NCBI GenBank assembly: GCA_905479545.1
Contig: CAJQNE010000254.1
Span: 1-8,478 of the forward strand
Direction: 5' to 3'
Length of the DNA: 8,478 nucleotides
From: an uncultured Gammaproteobacteria bacterium
Lineage (GTDB): Bacteria; Pseudomonadota; Gammaproteobacteria; CAJQNE01
Below, in pieces: positions 1 through 6,211 of this stretch. A program made the position numbers and the translations under genes. Position 1 is the stretch's first letter; the number at the start of each line of letters is the position of its first letter. A model generated the notes under the pieces. That model had not been told where the DNA came from. It ran no database searches and saw only the letters and a list, made by a program, of their open reading frames with translations.

Positions 1-1
1 A

Positions 2-616
2 TTGGTGCTGTGGATGTCGGCTCAGTTTCAGTTTATTGATTTGCCAGACCGATTTTGTACGGGTTCATCGATTATGCCGCAGAAGAAAAACCCGGATGTT
101 CCTGAACTGGTTCGCGGTAAAACCGGACGCGCCAATGGCAACTTGATATCCCTACTGACGTTAATGAAGGGCCAACCGTTGGCCTACAACAAAGATAATC
201 AGGAAGACAAAGAGCCGTTGTTTGATGCAGTTGATACCGCATTGGGTTGTAGCCGGGCCTTTGCTGACATGATTCCGGCCATTGAGCCAAAGCGTGAAAA
301 CTGTCGCAATGCGGCATTGGCTGGTTTTTCGACTGCGACCGACTTAGCCGATTATTTGGTCCGTCAGGGTGTGGCGTTCCGTGATGCTCATGAAATCGTC
401 GGCAATGCCGTCGCGCTGGGCGTACAGAAAAGCTGTGATTTGGCAGAGCTATCGCTCGAAGAGCTTCAACAATTCAGCGACGCAATCAAAGCCGATGTGT
501 TTGACGTGCTGACGCTGGAAGGCTCTGTGGCTGCTCGCGATCATATTGGTGGTACGGCACCGAATCAGGTTAAGGCTGCGGTTGCACGGGAACGTAAGCG
601 GGCCGCGAAAAACTAA
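2..616 (+). CDS. argH: Argininosuccinate lyase, C-terminal part (5' end outside window)
   Basis: Last step of arginine biosynthesis: cleaves argininosuccinate to arginine and fumarate in the cytoplasm as a homotetramer. The 204 visible codons are the C-terminal part of a protein usually about 460 residues long; the reading frame is open at the left edge, so the true start lies outside. The fumarase/aspartase superfamily signature GSSIMPQKKNPD is at visible residues 21-32; its Ser pair sits in the flexible loop that supplies the catalytic base in this family. The following VPELVRGKTGR and, later, the STATDLADYLVRQGVAFRDAHEIVG region (about residues 110-134) are typical of ArgH. The gene ends with TAA at 614-616, 17 nt from the convergent toxin gene, and I see no convincing terminator hairpin between them. 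The minus-strand speA gene further on consumes arginine, but the two genes are not in one operon. Confidence 0.96.
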   Translation: MVLWMSAQFQFIDLPDRFCTGSSIMPQKKNPDVPELVRGKTGRANGNLISLLTLMKGQPLAYNKDNQEDKEPLFDAVDTALGCSRAFADMIPAIEPKRENCRNAALAGFSTATDLADYLVRQGVAFRDAHEIVGNAVALGVQKSCDLAELSLEELQQFSDAIKADVFDVLTLEGSVAARDHIGGTAPNQVKAAVARERKRAAKN

Positions 617-633
617 AAAACTGAGGCTATTGA

Positions 634-1044
634 TTAGCTGTCGACTTGGCAGTTTTGATAAAGCGCGTTTAGCCTTTTGTCAGCGCTAAGCAGCTTTGCG
701 TTTGGGTGCTGCTTGCAGCACTGCAAATAAAGACAATCGTAAACCGGATGGTTGGTTTTGCTCGCCATTACCAGCGCTGCGGGAAGCAGGTCGATATCCT
801 GTTCCCACAAGCTAACTAGCGCTAAGGCGTCACTGAGATGGTCAACCGCTTCGGTGGCGCTTAAATGCCCCGCCTTAACGTATTTCCACAGAGTGTTAGC
901 TACCTCGGCAGTAAATTGGCTTGGTGCTATTACATCGACCGCCTCTGCTAATAGAGCAATCCAGTTGCGATGGTCGGCAGGTGAAAGCACCACGCGAGTG
1001 GCGGCTGACGCATCGAGCACCAACGGCGTGTCGATGGTCACCAC
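634..1044 (-). CDS. vapC: VapC-like PIN-domain ribonuclease toxin
   Basis: 136-residue PIN-domain protein, the usual size for the toxin of a type II toxin-antitoxin pair. PIN toxins are Mg2+-dependent endoribonucleases that block translation when freed from the antitoxin. The acidic active-site set is present in the expected order: D11 in VLDASAA, E47 in FTAEVAN, D103 in VYDCLYL and D122 in LSADKRL. The start is GTG at 1044-1042, which follows the antitoxin TAA with no gap; a second GTG comes directly after it, so the start could be one codon later. The strict abutment implies translational coupling, keeping toxin synthesis tied to antitoxin synthesis. The gene ends 17 nt from argH in convergent orientation. 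The family assignment rests on the PIN residues and the partner gene; the RNA target cannot be read from the sequence. All expected catalytic acids are intact, so it is probably functional. Confidence 0.87.
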   Translation of the reverse strand: MVTIDTPLVLDASAATRVVLSPADHRNWIALLAEAVDVIAPSQFTAEVANTLWKYVKAGHLSATEAVDHLSDALALVSLWEQDIDLLPAALVMASKTNHPVYDCLYLQCCKQHPNAKLLSADKRLNALYQNCQVDS

Positions 1045-1287
1045 TTAGCGATCACGATCCACTTGTAACAAAGTTTCTGGTTCCAGCCCCGGCAAAAAAC
1101 CAAAGCGGCGCTCGCTGTTTTTGAGCATTTCCAACACTTCGGGTTGGCGACGACGACGACGCATGGCCTGCGCTTCGCGGAGCTCTACAATCGCCTGTTG
1201 GGTAAGGCTGCGATTCTCGCGGCGAGCATCAGCAGAAAGAGCTTGGTAAACCCCTGCGGGGAGGTCGCGTATTTGTAAATTTGGCAT
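1045..1287 (-). CDS. vapB: Ribbon-helix-helix antitoxin, FitA/VapB-like
   Basis: 80-residue partner of the adjacent PIN toxin. The N-terminus (MPNLQIRDLPAGVYQALSA) matches the FitA-like ribbon-helix-helix form: a short beta strand (about residues 2-7) that pairs in the dimer and reads the DNA major groove, then two helices (about 11-24 and 27-40). Residues 43-47 are five arginines, encoded partly by a CGT tandem run. The C-terminal segment (about 50-80, with RFGFLPGLEPETLL) is expected to wrap the toxin and block its active site; in FitA-type antitoxins an Arg in this tail does so, but which residue acts here is inference. The ATG at 1287 is preceded by AAAGGG with a 7-nt spacer. The gene probably represses its own promoter through the palindrome at 1318-1335. 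It ends with TAA at 1047-1045, directly abutting the toxin GTG. Confidence 0.85.
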   Translation of the reverse strand: MPNLQIRDLPAGVYQALSADARRENRSLTQQAIVELREAQAMRRRRRQPEVLEMLKNSERRFGFLPGLEPETLLQVDRDR

Positions 1288-1317
1288 GGGTGAACCCTTT
1301 CTTTACATTAGCGCATG

Positions 1318-1335
1318 CATTTTGCATGCAAAATG
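1318..1335. promoter_or_regulatory. Perfect 18-bp palindrome, probable antitoxin operator
   Basis: CATTTTGCATGCAAAATG is a perfect palindrome 30 nt upstream of the antitoxin ATG. A second GCATGC core (1313-1318) lies 11 bp from the one inside the palindrome (1324-1329), about one helical turn, which would suit two ribbon-helix-helix dimers binding side by side on one DNA face. Antitoxins of this class normally repress their own operon through such sites. The assignment as operator is inference from position and symmetry. Confidence 0.62.
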
Positions 1336-1347
1336 TCGAGAATGCAA
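1319..1347 (-). promoter_or_regulatory. Candidate promoter of the toxin-antitoxin operon
   Basis: Read on the minus strand, TTGCAT (1347-1342) and CAAAAT (1324-1319) are spaced by 17 nt and resemble sigma-70 -35 and -10 boxes (4 of 6 matches each). Transcription would begin near 1312, leaving a leader of about 25 nt before the antitoxin ATG. The -10 box lies inside the palindrome, so a bound antitoxin would block polymerase. The boxes are imperfect, so this is tentative. Confidence 0.38.
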
Positions 1348-1377
1348 TTTCAGTGCTTTCCACCAGTACTTTTAAGA

Positions 1378-2268
1378 TTAGTCCCTTGGCGTAAATTTTC
1401 GCTTTTTCAATCTGTACATCGCCGAATAATCTTCATCGCCAAAACCGTCAGCCATTAACGCTTCATAGTCTGTCAGTGTTGCCTCAATACTGAGCAGGCT
1501 GGTGCCGAGTTGCGCGGCCATGCGCTGGCAGATTTTTAGGTCTTTATGGTGCAGCGCGACTTTAAAACCGACTGGGAATTCGCCCTGCACCATGCTCGGG
1601 CCGCGGTAGGATAAGAACCAGCTCGCTGAGGCACCACTGCCCACTACGTCGATCACTTTTTCCATCGGCAGGTTCATGGCTTCAGCAAACGCTAAGCCGT
1701 CAGTTACCGCTTGCGCCACTCCGGCACCGATAATCTGGTTCACCGCTTTAGTTGCCTGGCCGTTTCCGACTTCGCCAATATGCACCACCCGGGCACTCAT
1801 TGCTTCGAGCGCGGGCATGGCTTTATCTAGGTGCGCAACATCACCACCTGCCATGACGGCCAGATTGCCATTGTCAGCGCCTTCACTGCCGCCCGATACC
1901 GGTGCGTCTACAAAACCTACGCCTAGGTTGGCAAATTTGGCGGCCGCTGTTTGTGCCGTCGCAATACCGACCGTTGAACAGTCGACGACCACCGCTCCTG
2001 ATTTCAGTCCGGGCGTCAGTTCAGAAATCATCTGCAGCACGTCTTCATCCTCAGACACGCAGATAATTATTACCTCACAGAGCGCCGCCAGGTCGGCGGG
2101 AGTGCTGGCTTTAACGCAGCCTGTCTCTTCGGCGACCATTGCAGATTTAGCCGCTGTGCGATTCCAAACCGCCGTTAGCAAGCCCGCTTTGTGCAGGTTG
2201 CGGGACATGCCAAGACCCATTGAGCCAAGCCCAACGAAACCGACTTTAAGTAAGTTGCTATTCGACAT
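1378..2268 (-). CDS. NAD(P)-dependent 3-hydroxyisobutyrate dehydrogenase-family oxidoreductase
   Basis: 296-residue beta-hydroxyacid dehydrogenase, the normal size for the family that includes 3-hydroxyisobutyrate dehydrogenase, tartronate semialdehyde reductase and glyoxylate/succinic-semialdehyde reductases. The Rossmann motif GLGSMG is at residues 14-19 (in VGFVGLGSMG), the substrate loop DAPVSGGSEGADNG at 121-134, the catalytic Lys is K174 in GNGQATKAVNQ, and the C-terminal all-helical domain contains the HHKDLK segment (240-245). I chose the ATG at 2268: it has GAAGG five nt upstream and overlaps the end of speA by 11 nt. A TTG further out at 2283 is in frame but lacks such support. The overlap suggests translational coupling to speA. 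The exact substrate is not determinable here; a reductase of a small semialdehyde or glyoxylate is the family expectation. It is the last gene of the run, and no clear terminator is visible downstream. Confidence 0.88.
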   Translation of the reverse strand: MSNSNLLKVGFVGLGSMGLGMSRNLHKAGLLTAVWNRTAAKSAMVAEETGCVKASTPADLAALCEVIIICVSEDEDVLQMISELTPGLKSGAVVVDCSTVGIATAQTAAAKFANLGVGFVDAPVSGGSEGADNGNLAVMAGGDVAHLDKAMPALEAMSARVVHIGEVGNGQATKAVNQIIGAGVAQAVTDGLAFAEAMNLPMEKVIDVVGSGASASWFLSYRGPSMVQGEFPVGFKVALHHKDLKICQRMAAQLGTSLLSIEATLTDYEALMADGFGDEDYSAMYRLKKRKFTPRD

Positions 2269-4150
2269 GCGCGCCTTCGTCAACGGTGAAATAGGTGTGC
2301 GCGGATAGGCCCGCGGCGAGTTCGGCGTAGTGCTGCTCAGCTAACGCGCCATTGTGTTTGGCCAGTAGCTTTTGATAACGGTCGCGTAAAGCATCCGGCG
2401 AGCAATGGACATAGCGCAGAAGCTCGTCGGCACTGTCGCCCGGTTCGGTGTGCATTATCTCAAAACCGCCGTCACTCAGCTCTACGTCCAGTGCGTGGGT
2501 ATCACCGAACAAGTTGTGAATGTCGCCGATTATTTCCTGATACGCGCCCACCAGAAAAATGCCTAAATAGTAACGCTCACCATCATCAATCGTATGCACT
2601 GGTAGTGTGTTTTGTAACTCACCATTGGCAGCAAAGCGGTCGATGCGACCGTCGGAGTCGCAGGTTAAATCCTGCAGAACTGCATTGCGACCGGGTGCTT
2701 CGTCCAGGCGCTGAATCGGCAATATCGGAAATATTTGTTTAATTGCCCAAATATCCGGCAGCGACTGAAAAACCGATAGGTTGATGAATAACTTGTCTGC
2801 CAGTTTTTCCTGTAGCTGTTGCAGCAACTCGGCATTGGTTGATTGCACTAGCAGCGCTTGTAACACCGCTATATACAAGCGCTCAGCCTGCGCTCGCTGT
2901 TGCAGCGTCAGCTGTCCGGCCGCGAACTGTTGTTGAGCTTCCCGCACGCCTTGCATGGCATCGTGGAAACGCTCTGTCGCTGCGCCGTTACTATTCAGGC
3001 TTTGCCATAGTTCCAGCAGCATGGTGGGTGCATCAGCCGCGGGTTCGCGAACTTCGTTGTCCGGCGCGCGTTCCACTTCTACCACGTCGGTTATCAGCAC
3101 GGCGTGATGGGCGGTCATCGCCCTACCGGCTTCGGTAATGATATTAGGAGCGGGCAAGCCGGCGTTGGCACAGGCGGCTTGTAGGCTATTCACCAGCGCG
3201 CTGGCGTAATCCTCGACGTTGTAGTTCATCGAGCAGTAGCTGCGCGAGCGGGTGCCTTCGTAATCGATTGCTAAGCCGCCGCCGGTATCGACGGTATCAA
3301 TGACAACGCCGAGCTCGGCTAAGCCAACCAGTACCCGCGTCGCTTCACTAAGCCCAGCGCGAACGTCACGTAAATTAGCGAGCTGCGAGCCCAGGTGGAA
3401 ATGCAGCATTTGCAGCGCAGCCAGTTGCTTGGCTGCGCGGAGCTTCTCTACCGCAATGAGCAGTTCGTTAACCGTGAGGCCGAACTTGGACTTTTCGCCG
3501 CCGGTGTTCTGCCAGTTGCCACTACCTTCGGTAGCAAGTCGGATGCGCACGCCAAGACGCGGCTGCAAATTGAGTGCCGCCGCTTCCTGCAATACCAGGT
3601 CAAGCTCGCTGGGCTGTTCAACCACGATATAAACGCGATAGCCCAATTGTTGGCCGATAAGCGCGAGGCGAATGTACTGCCGGTCTTTGTAGCCATTACA
3701 GACAATAGTGGCGTTATCGCTAGCCAGGCCAAGCACTGCTAACAACTCTGGTTTAGAGCCGGCTTCTAAACCCGTGCGGGGGTGGGCGGCGAGCGTTTCG
3801 ACGACCGTACCTTGCTGATTGACCTTGATAGGGTAGACCGGCGTGTATTCGCCTTGGTAACCACTACGGGAAATGGCTTGGTCGAACGCGCTACACAGCC
3901 GGTCAACCCGGTTGTTAAGAATAGCGGGGAAGCGCAGCAGCAGCGGGGTGTTGAGTTTGTCGTGGCGGGCTGCCTTTACAATATCACTCAGTGGCACGGG
4001 GGCGTCGTTGGTACCGGCTTTTACCGCTAGCTTGCCCTGCTCAATACTATAGTAGTGGTCACTCCAATAGGGCAGGTTGTAGGTCGCGTTGGCTTCGTCG
4101 GTGGTCCAGCTCACACCATTGCTTCCAGTCGTTGTTTCGCCAGCGCACAT
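2258..4150 (-). CDS. speA: Biosynthetic arginine decarboxylase
   Basis: PLP-dependent enzyme converting arginine to agmatine and CO2, the entry to putrescine and spermidine synthesis. 630 residues from this ATG, against about 640-660 in Pseudomonas and Escherichia coli. The fold-type III (alanine-racemase-like) barrel carries PLP lysine K109 in YPIKVNQ, GLEAGSKPEL (127-136), CNGYKDRQYIRLAL (151-164), HFHLGSQ (250-256), the glycine-rich phosphate loop in DTGGGLAIDYEGT (288-300) and ITEAGRAMTAHHA (338-350). The C-terminal domain has CDSDG (497-501, active-site Cys from the partner subunit) and GDIHNLFGDT (542-551). The start is uncertain: the ATG at 4150 overlaps the DUF1289 gene by 40 nt, whereas a GTG at 4114 has GGAAG seven nt upstream, overlaps that gene's stop by 4 nt (GTGA), and would give 618 residues beginning just before the conserved WTT segment. 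It sits between the DUF1289 gene and a dehydrogenase gene, coupled to both. Confidence 0.96.
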   Translation of the reverse strand: MCAGETTTGSNGVSWTTDEANATYNLPYWSDHYYSIEQGKLAVKAGTNDAPVPLSDIVKAARHDKLNTPLLLRFPAILNNRVDRLCSAFDQAISRSGYQGEYTPVYPIKVNQQGTVVETLAAHPRTGLEAGSKPELLAVLGLASDNATIVCNGYKDRQYIRLALIGQQLGYRVYIVVEQPSELDLVLQEAAALNLQPRLGVRIRLATEGSGNWQNTGGEKSKFGLTVNELLIAVEKLRAAKQLAALQMLHFHLGSQLANLRDVRAGLSEATRVLVGLAELGVVIDTVDTGGGLAIDYEGTRSRSYCSMNYNVEDYASALVNSLQAACANAGLPAPNIITEAGRAMTAHHAVLITDVVEVERAPDNEVREPAADAPTMLLELWQSLNSNGAATERFHDAMQGVREAQQQFAAGQLTLQQRAQAERLYIAVLQALLVQSTNAELLQQLQEKLADKLFINLSVFQSLPDIWAIKQIFPILPIQRLDEAPGRNAVLQDLTCDSDGRIDRFAANGELQNTLPVHTIDDGERYYLGIFLVGAYQEIIGDIHNLFGDTHALDVELSDGGFEIMHTEPGDSADELLRYVHCSPDALRDRYQKLLAKHNGALAEQHYAELAAGLSAHTYFTVDEGAHVE

Positions 4151-4308
4151 ATTTTCCGCTGTTCATCGGCGGTTGCCAGGCTCCAACAGCCAATTTCATT
4201 GCGGGTACGGCCGCAGCCTAAACACAGCTGCGCGTCGTCGAGCACACAGATGCTTACGCAGGGTGATTTCACTTCGGGCTCGGCATTAAATGCGGTTTCG
4301 CTGGTCAT
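4111..4308 (-). CDS. DUF1289 cysteine-rich small protein
   Basis: 65-residue protein of the DUF1289 family, widespread in proteobacteria and with no firmly established function that I know of. The family pattern is clear: SPCVSIC, then CLGCGRTRNEI and W42. The four cysteines C17, C21, C29 and C32 (C-x3-C-x7-C-x2-C) look like a metal-binding cluster, probably zinc or iron-sulfur, which is inference. There is no signal peptide or membrane segment, so it should be cytoplasmic. The ATG at 4308-4306 follows the trpC TAA (4311-4309) without any gap, and its own TGA overlaps a possible speA GTG by 4 nt. It is therefore embedded between tryptophan and polyamine genes and probably cotranslated with both. 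An additional cysteine, C41, next to the conserved Trp, is not part of the core pattern. The length is normal for the family. Confidence 0.88.
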   Translation of the reverse strand: MTSETAFNAEPEVKSPCVSICVLDDAQLCLGCGRTRNEIGCWSLATADEQRKICALAKQRLEAMV

Positions 4309-5034
4309 TTAAAAGAATAGCTCCGCCAATTTTTGGCCGGGATGCTTAGCTCGCATAAACGCCTCACCCACTAAAAAAGCATTAACGCCGTGATCGCGCA
4401 TTAGCTGCACATCGTCGCGGCTATGAATGCCGCTTTCAGTAATAACCAGGCTGCCTTCACGAATTAGCGGTAGCAGCTCAATAGTGGTGTTAAGCGAAGT
4501 TTCGAAATTCCGCAAGTTGCGGTTGTTGATGCCAAACAATTCAGGTTTCAGCAGCTTCGCTCGCTCAACTTCGGCCTCGTCGTGCGTTTCTACTAGTACG
4601 TCTAAGCCTACTTCTGCGGCATGGCCATACAGGTCACCCAGCTGCATATCAGAGAGCGCGCCGACAATCAGCAATATCGCATCGGCGCCCAGTACCCGTG
4701 CTTCGTCAATTTGATAGCTATCAACAGTGAAGTCTTTACGCAGCGTCGGCAGGCTGCAGGCTGCGCGGGCTTGTTGCAGGTATTCGTCGCTGCCCTGAAA
4801 AAAGTCGACATCGGTGAGCACCGACAAGCAGCTCGCGCCGCCTTCTTCGTAGCTCGCGGCGATTTCTGCCGGATTAAAGTTTTCCCGAATAAGGCCTTTG
4901 CTCGGCGAAGCTTTCTTTACCTCGGCAATAACACCAGGCTTGCCGGCGCGAATGGCGGTGCGCAGCGCTTCGGCAAAGCCACGGGTAGGGGCTAAGTCGC
5001 GAGCCTGAGCGGCCAATTCATTTGCTGCAATCAC
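4309..5034 (-). CDS. trpC: Indole-3-glycerol phosphate synthase, main body (N-terminus out of frame)
   Basis: Tryptophan pathway enzyme closing the ring of CdRP to indole-3-glycerol phosphate, a (beta/alpha)8 barrel. From the GTG at 5034 it has 241 residues with the catalytic set intact: E38 and K40 in IAEVKKASPSKG, K100 in LRKDF, E149 in LVETH, N170 in GINNRNL and E200 in ITESG. It is about 30 residues short at the N-terminus. The missing helix is found immediately upstream in another frame (5031-5129). Adding one base to the A5 run at 5037-5041 would join them into about 273 residues, the normal length. The GTG overlaps the TGA of that fragment (GTGA), so reinitiation is conceivable, but GTG at 5034 is unlikely to be the native start. 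This is a monofunctional enzyme without a fused TrpF. It ends directly against the DUF1289 ATG. Assignment is certain; intactness is in doubt. Confidence 0.93.
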   Translation of the reverse strand: MIAANELAAQARDLAPTRGFAEALRTAIRAGKPGVIAEVKKASPSKGLIRENFNPAEIAASYEEGGASCLSVLTDVDFFQGSDEYLQQARAACSLPTLRKDFTVDSYQIDEARVLGADAILLIVGALSDMQLGDLYGHAAEVGLDVLVETHDEAEVERAKLLKPELFGINNRNLRNFETSLNTTIELLPLIREGSLVITESGIHSRDDVQLMRDHGVNAFLVGEAFMRAKHPGQKLAELFF

Positions 5035-5129
5035 GGTTTTTCGTTGCTGACTTCCTCTGCTTTGCGGGCCAGGATTTTAACCAACGCATCGGGAATACCG
5101 GCGACCAGATTCTGTTCAATATCGCTCAT
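5031..5129 (-). CDS. trpC: N-terminal segment of TrpC, shifted out of frame
   Basis: The ATG at 5129-5127 opens a 32-codon frame ending at TGA 5033-5031. It reads MSDIEQNLVAGIPDALV, then KILARKAEEVSNEKP. The IPDALVKILARKAEEV part is the typical first helix of bacterial TrpC. The ATG overlaps the trpD stop as ATGA and has TGAGG seven nt upstream, the expected trpD-trpC coupling, so this is almost surely the native trpC start. The frame is lost at the run of five As (5041-5037): six As would continue GAA AAA ACC GTG ATT straight into the main body. Possible causes are a sequencing or assembly error, a real frameshift mutation, or -1 slippage on the A run. I judge a sequence error or recent mutation most likely. 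Confidence 0.75.
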   Translation of the reverse strand: MSDIEQNLVAGIPDALVKILARKAEEVSNEKP

Positions 5130-6193
5130 GCGGCGGCCTCATTTTTCGCTGTTTCACTAGCCAGCTTGGCGGATAGCTTTATCAGTTCTTTGAGTTTGCT
5201 GGCGGCTTTGCCGTCTGTCAGCTGCGACCGGGCCTGCTCAACGCCTGCCGCTAGTGTATCGGTTAAACCCGCTACATAAATCGCTGCGCCGGCGTTGAGG
5301 GCGATCATGTCAGCTGCGGCACCGGTATTACCTTCGAAGGCCATGTTAATGAGGGAGAGGCTTTCGTCGGCGCTATCGACCTGCACAGCACTAAGCTTGC
5401 CGCGGGCGACATCAAATTGTTCAGGCTTGATGGTGTACTCGGTAATTTCGCCGTCTTTGAGCTCCGCCACGGTTGTTTCAGCAGCAATGGAAATTTCGTC
5501 AAGCCCATCACTGGAATGCACCACCATCACGTGGCGGCTGCCCAGTTCCCGCAGCACTGCGGCCAGCGTGCCGCATAGTGACTTATCAAAAACACCCAGC
5601 ACCTGATTCGGTGCGCCTGCCGGGTTAGTCAGCGGGCCGAGGACATTAAAAATGGTCCGCACGGCCATTTCGCGGCGCGGGCCGATGGCGTGCTTCATTG
5701 CCGAGTGGTGTTTCGGCGCAAACATAAAGCCCACGCCGATTTTTTCGATGCAGAGGGCAACTTGCTGCGGGGTTAAGTCCAGGTCAACGCCTGCGGCCTC
5801 AAGCAAATCCGCACTGCCACTTTTACTGGTGATAGAACGGTTGCCATGTTTAGCGACGCGGCCGCCAGCTGCTGCAACGACTAACGCGCAGGCGGTTGAA
5901 ACATTGAATACGCCTTTACCATCGCCACCGGTGCCGCAGGTATCCACCAAGTGCTCCTGACTGACTTCCACTCTGGCTGCCAATTCGCGCATAACGCCAG
6001 CGGCAGCGGCAATTTCCGCCACAGTTTCGCCTTTCATTCGTAGGCCGACAAGAAAGCCGCCTACCTGTGCGGGTGTGGCTTCGCCCGTCATAATTTGCCG
6101 CATGGTTGCCTGCATTTCGGCGGCGCTCAAATCGGTTCTTTCCAGCACTTTGGCCAGCGAATCCTGAATCGGGGTTTTAGTATTCTCAGTCAT
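5126..6193 (-). CDS. trpD: Anthranilate phosphoribosyltransferase
   Basis: Second step of tryptophan synthesis: transfers the phosphoribosyl group of PRPP to anthranilate. 355 residues, normal for a monofunctional TrpD not fused to the TrpG amidotransferase. The N-terminal helical domain (about 10-75) contains the family segment MRQIMTGEATPAQVGGFL. PRPP and metal-binding motifs follow: CGTGGDGKG (86-94), NVST (97-100), KHGNRSITSKSGSADLLEA (115-133), the HHSAMKHAIGPRREM segment (162-176), NPAG (190-193) and the D232-E233 Mg2+ pair in DGLDEIS. The ATG at 6193 lies 18 nt after the end of the RDD gene; I see no good Shine-Dalgarno before it, so expression may rely on coupling. The 3' end overlaps the trpC ATG by 4 nt. 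trpG, often directly upstream of trpD in related bacteria, is absent here; an RDD membrane-protein gene takes that place. Confidence 0.96.
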   Translation of the reverse strand: MTENTKTPIQDSLAKVLERTDLSAAEMQATMRQIMTGEATPAQVGGFLVGLRMKGETVAEIAAAAGVMRELAARVEVSQEHLVDTCGTGGDGKGVFNVSTACALVVAAAGGRVAKHGNRSITSKSGSADLLEAAGVDLDLTPQQVALCIEKIGVGFMFAPKHHSAMKHAIGPRREMAVRTIFNVLGPLTNPAGAPNQVLGVFDKSLCGTLAAVLRELGSRHVMVVHSSDGLDEISIAAETTVAELKDGEITEYTIKPEQFDVARGKLSAVQVDSADESLSLINMAFEGNTGAAADMIALNAGAAIYVAGLTDTLAAGVEQARSQLTDGKAASKLKELIKLSAKLASETAKNEAAA

Positions 6194-6211
6194 AGTAGTT
6201 TGTTGGCCGTT

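Noticed and set aside
72..317. 81-codon open frame on the minus strand inside argH
   Set aside because: Fully antisense to conserved argH sequence; no family features.
617..633. Terminator between argH and the toxin gene
   Set aside because: Only 17 nt, with no stem and no convincing T-run after a stem on either strand.
752..1124. Two plus-strand open frames over the toxin-antitoxin pair
   Set aside because: The opposite strand encodes PIN and ribbon-helix-helix proteins with intact motifs; these are shadows.
1676..2308. 210-codon open frame on the plus strand
   Set aside because: It is antisense to the dehydrogenase gene, and its product is low-complexity Ala/Ser/Thr/Pro-rich with no recognisable domain; a codon-bias shadow.
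3395..3742. 115-codon plus-strand frame within speA
   Set aside because: Antisense to the conserved barrel of SpeA and without domain features.
5036..5043. Programmed -1 frameshift heptamer in trpC
   Set aside because: C GAA AAA does not fit the X XXY YYZ form and no strong downstream structure is obvious, so deliberate recoding is not the favoured explanation, although it is not excluded.
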